DNA of 47,674 bases from Thermoguttaceae bacterium (lineage in GTDB: Bacteria > Planctomycetota > Planctomycetia > Pirellulales > Thermoguttaceae). This document shows positions 1-9,490 of this stretch, piece by piece (the first letter of the stretch is position 1; every line of letters begins with the position of its first letter). A program made the position numbers and the translations under genes. Under the pieces are notes generated by a model, which saw only the letters and a list, made by a program, of their open reading frames with translations, made no database searches and was not told where the DNA came from. The stretch covers positions 1 to 47,674 of the forward strand of contig JANXAQ010000319.1 of NCBI GenBank assembly GCA_025062105.1. Direction: 5' to 3'.

Positions 1-1
1 C

Positions 2-115
2 TCCAGATTGGTTAGCTGGTTCAATGGGTCCCCAATTTTAGCGCAATCTTCCGGATGCTGGCATTTGCAAGCTGTGGCCTCAGTTACCAGTCAGATTCGG
101 AAGGGGGAAAACTAA
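2..115 (+). CDS. Possible 3' end of an upstream gene (partial, unrecognised)
   Basis: One forward frame is open from the window edge to a TAA at 113-115, giving about 37 residues that end in QIRKGEN. The other two forward frames close within the first 40 bases. I do not recognise the tail. In many bacteria the gene before a TgpA-type transglutaminase encodes a DUF58 protein, so that is a contextual guess only. The 102 bases between this stop and the next start show no recognisable feature. Confidence 0.25.
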   Translation, partial: SRLVSWFNGSPILAQSSGCWHLQAVASVTSQIRKGEN

Positions 116-217
116 GGGCACTCCATGAAGTGTATAATGGATAGCGATGGTCCCGAAGCTTTCGGAAAGCTAGGGGAGGCGGTGGCCCTGATCTGGGTGG
201 TGGAGCAGTAGGGAAAA

Positions 218-2746
218 ATGGACAGCGTTGCTTTAGGGCGCCAACAAACTCAACGGTGGCTTCAAATCCACATAGCTGGTTTGGCGGCCCTGGGGACATT
301 GCTTTTAGGTCTTGGGCAAGGGGATGTTTTGTGGCCGGGGGCGATGGCTATGGCGGCCGCCGCTTCGGTGGTCCTGACAGATATGACCGGCTACTTTCGC
401 CTGTCGCGCACGGCAGCCAATCTGATCGCCTTAGGTGTGGTTCTGTGGGTACTGAAAGACGTTCGCCAATGGACCGGCTTTGGCCAAGTGCTTATTATCT
501 CGAAGTTGCTAGTTTATTTACAGCTGATTTTGTTATTTCAGCAGAAGGACTACCGAGCCTATTGGCAACTGGCCATGATCAGCTTATTGCAGGTGGTAGT
601 GGCCGCTGCATTTCAGCAAGGGGTGCTGTTCGGTCTGTTGCTGGTAGGATATTTTTTGTTGGCCGTATGGACCATGATCCTCTTTTTCCTGTACCGGGAG
701 ACTCACAGACAGCCCCCCGAACCCCTCAGCGGCAGGTTTTGGCCTGTATGGGAGCTGGTAGGAAAGTTTCTGTTAAAAGGAAGGTTATGGCTTAAAGATT
801 CGTGGTTGAGGGCTCCTTTCAAGGAAGATGGAAAACAATCCCCTGGTGCGCTGGGGGAAGGAGTTGTTTTGGCCAAAGACCGACAAGGCCAGCCAGAGGA
901 GAGAGCTAGGCCGGCTCAGCCGGGCCTTTGGCCATTAAGTGGCCAAGTGGCTAGCCTGCAAGGAGGGCAGGTTCCCACAGGCAGTGGGTTAGGGTGGTCT
1001 CTAGTGCGACCGCTCAGCCACATTGCGGTAGTGAGCTGGACTTTTACCCTGGGACTATTTTTTGTAATTCCTCGGCCTAGCACTGGCGCTTGGCGGGGTG
1101 TGGCCCTACCGCTGCGACATGCCGTGGGTTTTACCGATCAGGTGGCCTTGGGCGAATTGGGCCGGATCATTCAAAAAAGCGACGAAGTGCTTCGGATCCG
1201 CTTCTTCGATCCGCAGCAGCGCCCCTACGGGGTGGAAGGACCTTTGTATTTGCGAGGGGCCATCCTCCACCATTATCAGCATGGCCATTGGCGATTCTCC
1301 GAGCGGCGGGTTTTCCCCTTGCAGCATCCTTTGGCCAGAAAGCCGGTAGTTCCTTATCGGCCTTTGGTTCTTCAAGAGATTACTATCGAACCGATGGATC
1401 GGCAGGAGTTGTTTTGTTTGTGGCCTTATGCGGCAGTAGATCCCAACATCTGGCTTATTGAGGATCGGGCACGCCGACGCTTATTAAGACCCGAAGAAAA
1501 CTGCCGAGAACGCTATACCTATATACTTTGGACCACCGCTTTGGAGCAGGGTAGCCAAGCCCCGTTGAATCCCTTCTTATTTCCTGAAGATGTGTATTGG
1601 GATAGCAGCAGCCTGCTTCAAATGCCTCGGCGAGACGGCCAAAGCAGTGTCCCCTCGTTGGAAGCCTTAGCTCGCCAATGGGTCCAGCAGGCGGGTATTT
1701 CGTTGGAGCAGCGGATGAACGTAGCCCGGCTTTTGGAGGCCCGACTGAAATTGTCCGGCCGGTTTCGATATAGCCTGCAAGGCCAACCGAGAAACCCCCA
1801 GCTAGATCCAATTGAAGATTTTATTACCGAGCATCCTGAAGGCCATTGTGAATATTTTGCCACTGCACTAGCCCTGATGCTTCGGAGTCTGGGTATCCCT
1901 TGCCGGGTGGTGGTAGGATATCTATGTGACGAATGGAACCCGGCCGGTCAATTTTTCCAGGTCCGACAATGGCATGCCCACATGTGGGTGGAAGCCTATT
2001 TGAAAGCCGAACATTTACCTAGCTCCCTGACCGAAGGAGAGTATGGGTGGCTGTGGAAACATGGGGCTTGGCTTCGCCTGGACCCTACACCGATAGTTGA
2101 TCCTTTGCAAGATCAGCCTTTTTACATTCGATGGGCCTCTCGACTCCATACCCTCTGGGCTAATTACATCGTCGAATTGGATCGATTCCGCCAGACAGAA
2201 GGCATTTACAAACCACTTCAAGAGGCTTTTCGGAATCTCGTGCAGCGGCTTCAAGACCCGGCTTGGTGGTCTGGATTAGCCTCCGATGCTGGGCAATGGG
2301 TTGGACGCTTCTTTGCCGAATGGCATCGCAGAGGCTGGTTCAGTTGGCAAGGCTTTGTAGTAACATTCTTTTTGGGGCTAGTAGGGGGGAGTCTGGTGTT
2401 GCTGGGGCAAAAAATCCTCCGCCGCCTCCGTGGCCAAAGCCCAACCCCACACGTTTCCGCCCTAACCCGTCGGGTGGTCGAATTCTATTTCCATATGGAG
2501 ACCTTGCTGGCAGCCCATGGGTTTCGCCGGTTACCCGGCCAAACACCGATGGAGTTTGCACTCCGGGCCGGGACCGCCTTATCGCAGCGTCTGCAAGATC
2601 CCCAATGGCAACACCTGCCAGCCCAGGTGGTCGATGCCTTCTATCGAGTCCGTTTCGGTGCCCAAGTGCTGTCACCCGCCTACAGCCAACAGATCGCTCA
2701 CATCTTGGAATCCCTCAAAAAAGCTCTTTTCAAAGCCATTGGCTAG
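218..2746 (+). CDS. TgpA-like membrane transglutaminase/protease-fold protein
   Basis: This 842-residue protein has the layout of TgpA-type proteins: a cluster of hydrophobic helices in the first ~170 residues, a further helix near 265-285, an extracytoplasmic transglutaminase-like domain at roughly 490-640, a C-terminal helix near 700-725 and a cytoplasmic DUF4129-like tail. The transglutaminase triad is readable: Cys544 in EGHCEYF, His588 in HMWVEAY and Asp622 in RLDPTP. It probably acts on periplasmic or envelope proteins, but the substrate cannot be deduced. The ATG at 218 follows an AGGGA stretch at short spacing. Residues 190-260 form a non-hydrophobic spacer of low complexity that looks lineage-specific. 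It is followed by a long gap full of repeats, so it is probably the last gene of its transcript. Confidence 0.88.
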   Translation: MDSVALGRQQTQRWLQIHIAGLAALGTLLLGLGQGDVLWPGAMAMAAAASVVLTDMTGYFRLSRTAANLIALGVVLWVLKDVRQWTGFGQVLIISKLLVYLQLILLFQQKDYRAYWQLAMISLLQVVVAAAFQQGVLFGLLLVGYFLLAVWTMILFFLYRETHRQPPEPLSGRFWPVWELVGKFLLKGRLWLKDSWLRAPFKEDGKQSPGALGEGVVLAKDRQGQPEERARPAQPGLWPLSGQVASLQGGQVPTGSGLGWSLVRPLSHIAVVSWTFTLGLFFVIPRPSTGAWRGVALPLRHAVGFTDQVALGELGRIIQKSDEVLRIRFFDPQQRPYGVEGPLYLRGAILHHYQHGHWRFSERRVFPLQHPLARKPVVPYRPLVLQEITIEPMDRQELFCLWPYAAVDPNIWLIEDRARRRLLRPEENCRERYTYILWTTALEQGSQAPLNPFLFPEDVYWDSSSLLQMPRRDGQSSVPSLEALARQWVQQAGISLEQRMNVARLLEARLKLSGRFRYSLQGQPRNPQLDPIEDFITEHPEGHCEYFATALALMLRSLGIPCRVVVGYLCDEWNPAGQFFQVRQWHAHMWVEAYLKAEHLPSSLTEGEYGWLWKHGAWLRLDPTPIVDPLQDQPFYIRWASRLHTLWANYIVELDRFRQTEGIYKPLQEAFRNLVQRLQDPAWWSGLASDAGQWVGRFFAEWHRRGWFSWQGFVVTFFLGLVGGSLVLLGQKILRRLRGQSPTPHVSALTRRVVEFYFHMETLLAAHGFRRLPGQTPMEFALRAGTALSQRLQDPQWQHLPAQVVDAFYRVRFGAQVLSPAYSQQIAHILESLKKALFKAIG

Positions 2747-2967
2747 GCACGTTGTTTGCCATGTTGCCTGAGTGCTTTTGATTCCGTTCCCACGAAATTT
2801 CGGGTGGGGCTGATTTTTGTGGTCTGTGTAGGACGGATGCGAAAGATAGGTATTGCCCTGTCCAATCGAACTGCTGCTTGCTGGCATCTGTAAGAAACAA
2901 AGCACCTATATTCCAGATTCCAGCGGCTATGCCTGGTTGGAAGGCGTTTAGCCATCTGAAGAATTGC

Positions 2968-3077
2968 GGCTCTGCTGAAAGGTTGTCTGGAGTCTGGGAA
3001 GGTTTTGCCCATAATGGTCGGTTTTCTTCGGTTTTGGTGGATTTAGGCCTCCGACCGGAAAGGGGTTCCACAGAACC
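2968..3077 (+). mobile_element. Family C short inverted-repeat element, copy 1
   Basis: 110-bp element bounded by an imperfect GGCTCTGCTGAAA / mirrored TTCCACAGAACC end pair. The interior matches the copies at 18398-18508 (same orientation) and 31982-32092 (opposite orientation), including the GGTTGTC and TTTAGGCCTCCGACCGGAAA segments. It has no coding capacity. The 9-bp flanks agree at only about 5 of 9 positions, so any target duplication has decayed. The preceding bases 2747-2967 show nothing recognisable. Confidence 0.8.
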
Positions 3078-3228
3078 AGGAGGTGACTATATCCCAGGAA
3101 CACGGCCAACTGCTGAGCAAAGGAGGAATTGCAGGCGTTAGCCGTGGTTGGCTGATAGTATCGGTTTTGCACGATTGAGCTGCAAAAATTCAGCCCGCAC
3201 CCAAACTTGCTCTTTACTCACATAATTA

Positions 3229-3417
3229 GGAATCTGTGCAAAATCCTGACCATAGGGTGAACTTTATGCACCTTTGCTTCGATAGGGATTGCCCCGTCCC
3301 ATGCAGAAACCTACGATAGGTAGGTTGCTCGCAGTACTAGCAGCCCTATATATTGGGATAGAGGTGGCGGCCACCAAAATAGTGTGAAAATATATCCTCT
3401 AATGGTGTAGTGCTTCC
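3229..3417 (-). mobile_element. Family B short inverted-repeat element, copy 1
   Basis: About 189 bp, with degenerate ends GGAATCTGTGCAAAATCCTG and TGCTTCC. The interior carries the family B landmarks: CATAGGGTGAACTTTATG after the first end, a central dyad around TAGGTTGCTCGCAGTACTAGCAG, and GTGTGAAAATATATCC before the second end. The ends are more worn than in the copies at 43554 or 46188, so this is an old insertion. Confidence 0.75.
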
Positions 3418-3440
3418 CTCTCTGGACTTTCGCAAAAGCA

Positions 3441-3745
3441 TCCTTCTGGCGGTGGCTCGCTGTTATATAGATCTTTTGGGATGGATTTGCCATCCCAATG
3501 GGCCAAAACGATTGCCCCACCTAGGGGTATAACAAACTTCCAAAAAGCCAACCGTTCCTCTGGCGAAATGACACCATTAAAGATCCTTTGGAAAATCAGG
3601 AAGTGTTTGGTTTTAGAAACTATTTTGCTTATATTGCCTGTTGTATCCATTCAATTTCCTTCAACAAACTTTCCGCATTTTCCTAAAGTAATGTCCGACC
3701 ACCCGAACGCTAACTTGTGTATGACAGCAAGCTGGCGGTGGGTGG
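3441..3745 (+). mobile_element. Family E inverted-repeat element, copy 1
   Basis: About 305 bp. The left end contains GGCTCGCTGTTATATAGATC; the right end contains the mirror image, TATGACAGCAAGCTGGCGG. The segment from GGGATGGATTTGCC through GCCAACCGTTCCTC matches the copy that runs off the window end at 47548-47674. The terminal repeat also matches 12695-12975. No protein is supported inside. The bases from 3746 to 3960 show nothing else I recognise. Confidence 0.7.
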
Positions 3746-3968
3746 TATTTTCCGGCCGTTTCCTTGTAACGTCTGGAAGTGAAAGATGTTTCCAACTAAG
3801 CAGCCGAACTGGTTCCTGCACCTGATGTTCGTGGGGCTATTTTGGTTTGTTACTTAGCTCGGCGTATCCGGCAAAAAATGGCTCTAGCAGGCCTTCATCT
3901 GCTGAGCCAAACCTCTTATCATCCCCCACCCTAAGGGGATTTTTAGGCAAGTAGAAATTTTCTCTAAG

Positions 3969-4115
3969 CTCGGCTTTTGCTATTTTGGGCGTTCCCCCGA
4001 AAGGAGAAAACTCTAACTCCATGTAACTATTGGAGTTAGGAAATTGGGTGAACAAAGGGGAGTTTCGTCGTAACTGCTGATGGAACACCAGTTAGGAAAA
4101 ATGGCAAAAGTCGAG
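3969..4115 (-). mobile_element. Family A inverted-repeat element, copy 1, with CTAAG target duplication
   Basis: 147 bp starting CTCGGCTTTTGCTATTTT and ending AAAATGGCAAAAGTCGAG, so the ends are near-perfect inverted repeats. An internal dyad CTAACTCC...GGAGTTAG lies near the middle. It is flanked on both sides by CTAAG (3964-3968 and 4116-4120), a perfect 5-bp direct repeat expected of a transposition target duplication. A family D element begins immediately after the right-hand CTAAG. Confidence 0.85.
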
Positions 4116-4120
4116 CTAAG

Positions 4121-4273
4121 GGGCTCTCCTAAAAAGCATTTTCTATGGATGAAAGGAGTTTCCTTCCTAAATTCCCCAGCGTCCTCAAAATTCCTGTGTT
4201 TAAGGAGTGTCGAGGGGAGGAGCGGGGGCCAAAACCGATTGGGAACCGCCCAAATCCCCTTTTTCAGGACATC
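4121..4273 (+). mobile_element. Family D inverted-repeat element, copy 1
   Basis: About 153 bp from GGGCTCTCCTAAAAAGC to CTTTTTCAGGACATC; the ends are inverted repeats. The interior is the reverse complement of the element at 45872-46026, sharing GATGAAAGGAGTTTTCC-like and CCAAAACC segments. It abuts the CTAAG duplication of the preceding family A copy; the right flank reads GTTAG, so the target again resembles CTNAG. Confidence 0.7.
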
Positions 4274-4338
4274 GTTAGGTCCATAGATACTTCTTTCAGC
4301 GGGATAGTTAGGCCCAGGTAAAACACAAGAAGCTCATC

Positions 4339-6735
4339 ATGATCGTTTTTGAGGCACTTCGGAAAACTCATCAAAGGCTTTGTATGGAGTTGCTGGCCGA
4401 GCGGACCTCCAACGGACATTGGGAGGGCCGATTGGCCAGTTCCGCCTTGAGTACTGCCACAGCCATTGGGGCCCTGGCTTTAGTGTTACATCATCGGAAA
4501 GCATCCGTTCTGCCGACCGGACTGACAGGAGGACTTCCGGCTTCAACGCAGTTGGCCGAAGAGTCCTCCACAGGGTTAAAAGACTTCTCCGGGGGCTTGG
4601 CTGAACCTTTGGACTGGGAGATTGTGCGGCTGGTGGGGGCGGGTTTAGAGTGGTTAGCTCGGACGCAAAATCCGGATGGCGGCTGGGGCGATACCGACCG
4701 AAGTCCTTCGAATATTGCTACCACCATGTTGGTCCGGGCTGCTGTGCATTTGTCCGACCTACTTTTTTTGCTCTCTGAGCGTTCGCGGCATCTGGCAGGG
4801 GAAGCAGTGGGACTGTTGGGCCAGCGTCCTACTATACGTTTTGCCCAGCTTTTAGAGCGTGCCGCTCGATACATCGACCAGCAGGGAGGCTTACCTGGCC
4901 TACGCCGCCGCTACGGCAAAGACCAGACCTTTGCTGTACCGATTCTTACGATGTATGCCTTAGCAGGCTTGGTGGGCTGGGAAGAGGTTCGGCCGTTGCC
5001 ATTTGAATGGGCGGTGTTGCCGCATCAGTTGCTCGGTTGGGTGCGGTTGCCGGTTGTCAGCTACGCCATTCCTGCGTTGGTGGCGATGGGACAGGCACGT
5101 TTCTTTCACCTGCCGCCAAAAAATCCTCTGCTCCGTTGGCTCCGTGCCGCCTTAGTGGAAAAGACACTTCAGGTCCTCCAAGCCAAGCAACCTGCTAGTG
5201 GGGGCTTTCTGGAGGCAGTGCCCTTGACCAGCTTTGTTCTAATGGCCTTAGCCAGTACTGGCAGGGTCCATCATCCGGTGGTCCAGCGGGGCATAGATTT
5301 TTTGATTCGCACTTTTCGAGCCGAAGGGGCCTGGCCCATCGACACCAACTTGGCCACTTGGGTGACCACACTTTCGCTCAACGCCCTGCTGGGACCAGGG
5401 CGGGGGCAGTTTTGGCCACCGTCGGAGCCGAAGCGATCCTCTTCTAGAGGTTTGAGGGCTGACAGCTGGTTTGCTCAGTGGGAGGCGATCCGGCATGAGG
5501 TGGCTCAGACATGTTGGCCGTGGCTATTGGAGTGTCAGCATCGGAAGATACATCCGTTTACTCATTCGGCACCTGGCGGTTGGGGGTGGAGCGATCTTTC
5601 GGGGGCAGTACCCGATGCCGACGACACGGCTGGGGCGCTTCTGGCTCTGGCCGCCATCTACCAACAGCTTCACTCAGAGCTATCTGTCCCAGACCGCCGC
5701 CGGATCTTGGAAGCCGTTGGTCTTGGTCTTCGTTGGCTGGTGGACTTGCAGAACCGAGATGGGGGTTGGCCTACTTTTTGCCGAGGCTGGGGTGCTCTGC
5801 CGTTTGACCGAAGCGCTGCGGATTTAACCGCCCATGCCCTGCGGGCTTTGGCCGCCTGGAACGCCCTAATTCAGCAGGGAGTTCTTTCTGATGCCTTTCC
5901 ATCTAGCCGTTGCCCGGTTTCCTATCGTCAGCTTCAATTGCCCATCCAACGAGGCCTCCTCTACCTGCAGCGCTGTCAGAATCCGGATGGCAGTTGGACA
6001 CCACTTTGGTTCGGCAATGCCTTTTGGCCCGGCGAGGAGAATCCAATCTATGGTACCGCCCGGGTCCTTTTAGCCTACCGGGATCTAGGGCAATGGAGCA
6101 GTCGGCCGGCTCAGCGAGGCTTGGGTTGGCTTTTGGCCCATCAAAATCCCGACGGCGGTTGGGGTGGCCACCCCTCCGCCACAACCCCTCAAGAGCAAAA
6201 TCTCTCGGAACCTGTGTCCAGGAATAGGGAGAATGAGAGTTCCTTCTCTGATGGAATCAATGGGCTCTGTGAGCGGCCCCTCCACAATCCTAAGGCAACC
6301 GATTGGCAATCCAGCATAGAAGAGACCGCCTTGGCCCTAGAGGCATTACTAGCTGAGCCACAGGCTCACGATGCCCTTCGGGAACTTGCCGATTCCCAGA
6401 GTCTGCATGCTTTTGGTCGGGTAGCCGAATCCAACAGTTTGTTTGATCGCCCGGGATCAGATCGGTCGCTCACTGCCCAGGCCGATTTCCCCACAGCCGA
6501 TTTTCCAAGCCAACCGGCAGCTTCGCCACAGCAGATGATCCGCTCGGCCATCCGGAGGGCTTTAACGTGGCTTGTCCATGCCGTGGAGCAAGGCCGACAT
6601 TATCAACCTGAACCGATAGGGCTATATTTTGCCCGGTTGTGGTATTATGAAAAAATGTATCCAACTGTTTTTGCCCTCTCCGCTCTTGGCCAGGCGATCG
6701 TTCAGCTAGGGTCGAAAGTGTTCGGGGATCGGTAA
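4339..6735 (+). CDS. Class II terpene cyclase (squalene-hopene cyclase homologue)
   Basis: This 798-residue protein belongs to the squalene/oxidosqualene cyclase and prenyltransferase alpha/alpha-barrel family. The protonating class II motif is intact as DADDT (Asp426, Asp428, Asp429). Several QW-type repeats are readable, including QNPDGGWGD near residue 111, QNRDGGW near 475, QNPDGSW near 550 and QNPDGGWGG near 600. The C-terminal stretch PIGLYFARLWYYEKMYP resembles the end of many bacterial cyclase-like proteins. It should cyclise a polyprenyl substrate by protonating an alkene or epoxide; squalene is the default guess. It is longer than typical hopene cyclases (about 630-680) because of a low-complexity insertion at roughly 615-720. 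The ATG at 4339 has only a weak upstream purine run; Met16 is an alternative start. The next gene encodes a prenyl chain synthase, which supports a terpenoid role. Confidence 0.8.
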   Translation: MIVFEALRKTHQRLCMELLAERTSNGHWEGRLASSALSTATAIGALALVLHHRKASVLPTGLTGGLPASTQLAEESSTGLKDFSGGLAEPLDWEIVRLVGAGLEWLARTQNPDGGWGDTDRSPSNIATTMLVRAAVHLSDLLFLLSERSRHLAGEAVGLLGQRPTIRFAQLLERAARYIDQQGGLPGLRRRYGKDQTFAVPILTMYALAGLVGWEEVRPLPFEWAVLPHQLLGWVRLPVVSYAIPALVAMGQARFFHLPPKNPLLRWLRAALVEKTLQVLQAKQPASGGFLEAVPLTSFVLMALASTGRVHHPVVQRGIDFLIRTFRAEGAWPIDTNLATWVTTLSLNALLGPGRGQFWPPSEPKRSSSRGLRADSWFAQWEAIRHEVAQTCWPWLLECQHRKIHPFTHSAPGGWGWSDLSGAVPDADDTAGALLALAAIYQQLHSELSVPDRRRILEAVGLGLRWLVDLQNRDGGWPTFCRGWGALPFDRSAADLTAHALRALAAWNALIQQGVLSDAFPSSRCPVSYRQLQLPIQRGLLYLQRCQNPDGSWTPLWFGNAFWPGEENPIYGTARVLLAYRDLGQWSSRPAQRGLGWLLAHQNPDGGWGGHPSATTPQEQNLSEPVSRNRENESSFSDGINGLCERPLHNPKATDWQSSIEETALALEALLAEPQAHDALRELADSQSLHAFGRVAESNSLFDRPGSDRSLTAQADFPTADFPSQPAASPQQMIRSAIRRALTWLVHAVEQGRHYQPEPIGLYFARLWYYEKMYPTVFALSALGQAIVQLGSKVFGDR

Positions 6736-6889
6736 TATTTTCACACAGATATATCTGTACCTGTTAGCAGATTGCTTTCTGTACCCGATTTCCCCTAGCT
6801 TGTGGCTTTGCCGCCTGGATACAATTTCTTTAGAGAACTTTTTCGCTGGTTGGTAAAAACTTCTTTGGGTCAGAGCCGTTGGGATCTAA

Positions 6890-6983
6890 CTTAATAAGTC
6901 CACTGACCAAGGAGCCGGACTATTAAGACCGGGAAAGGATTACCCTCCGGGCCTTCGGTAGTTTTAGGCCTGTCAGCAGGCCT
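6890..6983 (+). terminator. Two hairpins downstream of the cyclase gene
   Basis: The first is CTTAATAAGTCC (6890-6901) facing GGACTATTAAG (6917-6927), an 11-bp stem with one bulge. The second is AGGCCTG-TCAG-CAGGCCT (6966-6983), a perfect 7-bp stem. Neither is followed by a U tract, so termination is only a possibility; they could instead be RNA-processing or leader structures ahead of the gene at 7195. The rest of 6736-7194 shows only a short palindrome, ACAGATATATCTGT, at 6745-6758. Confidence 0.35.
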
Positions 6984-7194
6984 GCGCATTGGCGAGGCTG
7001 GCCTACTGAAGTCCAGGACGGTGAGGAAGGAAATCCCCCTTGGTTTGGCGGTTCCTCGGGTCTCTTCCACAGCCCTTTAGGATGTGGAGATACCAATGGC
7101 TCAGATCGGCGGGGGCTAGAGGTAGCCAACTAGGGTACCATTGGTTTTCCACTATCTGCAGACAATCCCATGATACAAGCGTCGGAGAGGCACC

Positions 7195-9279
7195 ATGGCC
7201 TCGGCTAAATCCCAGCAGACGCCAGACCAAAAAGACCTTAGCCAATCTACTGTGGCAGCAATAGCTTTGGGTGGATCAGTTGCCAGTGGCCGATCCGCCT
7301 ATCCGAAGCAGGTGCCGGCCAGTCGGGCGGTGCGGGAGGCAATTCGCCAGCGGGCCCGGCAGATGGCAGCTGCCTGGGACTGTAGCCGACCGCTTTCCCG
7401 ACAACAGATCGAACAAGCTGCCCGACGACTTTTAGCCGAGCTCGATCTGCCGGAACAGTACCTTGGCTGGACCATGGTGATGGTGGGCTCGGCATTTTGG
7501 CAGCCCCAGGTGGCGGCGGTGCCAGTGCACCGTCGGCTTTTACTGTTGCCCCATTGCTTCCGCTCAACCGAAAAATGTCAAGGTTCTTATACTGCGCAGG
7601 AATTACTGTGCCGAGAGTGTGGAGCCTGCCGACTCTGCTTCTTACGTGCGGAAGCCAAACGCCTGGGCTACCAAGTCCTCATTGCCGAAGGTACGCCCAT
7701 TGTGATCGATATGATTCTCCATGGCCGGGTGGATGCGATTCTGGGGATTGCTTGCCTAGATAGTCTAGAGCGAGCTTTGGACAAAATTCTCCAGGTTGGC
7801 ATTCCTTGCATGGCCGTTCCGCTTTGGGAAAGCCGATGTCAAGATAGCCAGACCGACGAAGACTGGGTCCTGGAGATGCTTCGGACGCCGTATGTACCGT
7901 CGGCGATCCCAATGGAAACGTATTTACATTTGCTCCGGGCCACCACCCAGCTTTTTCAACCCCAGCGGCTATCGCTTTTTTTGCCGGGTTTTTGCCGCTG
8001 TGCCTCCGCCTCATCCTCTGGAGCACTCGGTTCCTCTGCTCTCTCCGCCTCAGCACTGCCCACGGGGAACTATTTTGGTCTGGCCTCTGCTTCTGGTAAC
8101 GGCGCACCGGTCTGGGAGGCCACAGAACGGTTAGCCTGGGATTTTCTGCTTCGAGGCGGAAAACACCTTCGGCCGTTTTTGACTCTGGCTGCTTATGATG
8201 CCATGACTGGTGGCCAGGCCACCCAAATTAACGGCCAGCAGGTGCTGGAAACTTGGCCAGCGGCGATCTGGCAATTGGCTTTGGCTATCGAACTATTTCA
8301 TAAAGCCTCCTTGGTCCACGACGACATTGAAGACGATGATCCCTATCGGTACGGTCAGCCGACCTTGCATCGGCAGTATGGCGTACCCGTGGCGTTGAAT
8401 GTGGGCGATTTTTTGCTCGGCTGGGGATATCGGTTGGCTGGGGAGGCGGCTCGCCACACAGCGCCAGAAGCAGCGGCCGACATCCTCCGACAGTTGGCTC
8501 TGGCGCATATTCGTCTTTCTGAAGGTCAAGGGGCGGAGCTGGCTTGGAGGCACTCTGCCCAAAAATCGCTTTCCCCTTTGGAAGTGATGAAAATCTATAC
8601 TCTCAAAACGGCTCCCGCTTTTGAGGCCGCTTTGTATGTGGGCCTACGCCTGGCCGGCCAGGTAGATCCGCTCCAAGAGACCCTGGCCCGCTACAGCCGT
8701 CAATTGGGAGTGGCCTTTCAAATCCAAAACGATTTAGCCGATTGGCGTCCGGACAATTCGAATAAGCGCCCCATCGGCGCGGATGTGTTCGGGGCCAGAC
8801 CCACTATCCTTTGGGCCTTGGCTCGGCAGTCGCTTGGCCCGGCCGATGCGGCACGATTGGACCTGCTGTTGACTCAAGCGGTTCAGCTCGGCCTCAGCCA
8901 ACAGCAAACAACCAGAAATAGTGAATATATTCTAGAGGATTCAAATATTCATTATTCTGATTTGCTGCTTCCGATGGCCGTCCAGCCCAATGAAGCTGCT
9001 CCGATTCCTGAAGACTCTGCTCTGGACGCCAAGCCGCCGGAAGCTAAAACATCCGAAAGCCGCCGCCAACTCCTCGCAGAAGAACACTTTCCACCGGCGG
9101 CCCCTGAGTCCCTGTTGGCCGAGGTTCGCCACCTTTACCAAAAAGCCGACGTCTTTGCCCAGGCCGAAACCTTACTTGAAAAGCATCGCCAGCGAGCCCA
9201 TCAATTGGCTGATCAAACTGCCCCGCCGCCACTAAAACGCCTCTTGCACTATGTGGCTGATATGATAATCAATCAGTAA
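7195..9279 (+). CDS. DUF116 domain fused to polyprenyl diphosphate synthase
   Basis: This 694-residue protein combines two domains. Residues ~40-240 resemble DUF116, with a cysteine cluster at 121, 128, 139, 142, 145 and 148 (CRECGACRLC), which could bind a metal or an iron-sulfur cluster. Residues ~300-690 are an all-helical trans-prenyltransferase: GGKHLRP for isopentenyl diphosphate binding, the first aspartate-rich motif DDIEDDD (376-382), and a second motif read as NDLAD (512-516) in place of the canonical DDxxD, with Asn at its first position. A Ser/Ala-rich linker joins the halves, and a low-complexity insertion of about 80 residues sits near 565-645. It presumably condenses isopentenyl diphosphate with an allylic diphosphate to make the substrate pool for the adjacent cyclase; chain length cannot be read. 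GGAGAGG at good spacing supports the ATG at 7195. Confidence 0.82.
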   Translation: MASAKSQQTPDQKDLSQSTVAAIALGGSVASGRSAYPKQVPASRAVREAIRQRARQMAAAWDCSRPLSRQQIEQAARRLLAELDLPEQYLGWTMVMVGSAFWQPQVAAVPVHRRLLLLPHCFRSTEKCQGSYTAQELLCRECGACRLCFLRAEAKRLGYQVLIAEGTPIVIDMILHGRVDAILGIACLDSLERALDKILQVGIPCMAVPLWESRCQDSQTDEDWVLEMLRTPYVPSAIPMETYLHLLRATTQLFQPQRLSLFLPGFCRCASASSSGALGSSALSASALPTGNYFGLASASGNGAPVWEATERLAWDFLLRGGKHLRPFLTLAAYDAMTGGQATQINGQQVLETWPAAIWQLALAIELFHKASLVHDDIEDDDPYRYGQPTLHRQYGVPVALNVGDFLLGWGYRLAGEAARHTAPEAAADILRQLALAHIRLSEGQGAELAWRHSAQKSLSPLEVMKIYTLKTAPAFEAALYVGLRLAGQVDPLQETLARYSRQLGVAFQIQNDLADWRPDNSNKRPIGADVFGARPTILWALARQSLGPADAARLDLLLTQAVQLGLSQQQTTRNSEYILEDSNIHYSDLLLPMAVQPNEAAPIPEDSALDAKPPEAKTSESRRQLLAEEHFPPAAPESLLAEVRHLYQKADVFAQAETLLEKHRQRAHQLADQTAPPPLKRLLHYVADMIINQ

Positions 9280-9316
9280 CTTCTCCGCCGGATCAACTTT
9301 TATCAATGGAATCTCT

Positions 9317-9490
9317 GGAAACCGCTGCAAAATCCTGAACATATAGTGAACTGGTAGGGTTGAACAACTGCTATCTCCACCCTTACTATATGTAGGGTAC
9401 CAGCAGCGCGAGCACCCCAATCTATTGAGCCAGTCCTGGAGGGCGCCCAAATGATATCAAAATATCTGCTTCGAATTATGCAGAGGTTCT
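9317..9490 (-). mobile_element. Family B element, copy 2
   Basis: About 174 bp. It opens GGAAACCGCTGCAAAATCC followed by TGAACATATAGTGAACT and closes TTATGCAGAGGTTC. Its right end runs directly into a further family B copy, so the two share or overlap the TTCTTCTGCA junction. The central part is diverged. Confidence 0.75.
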
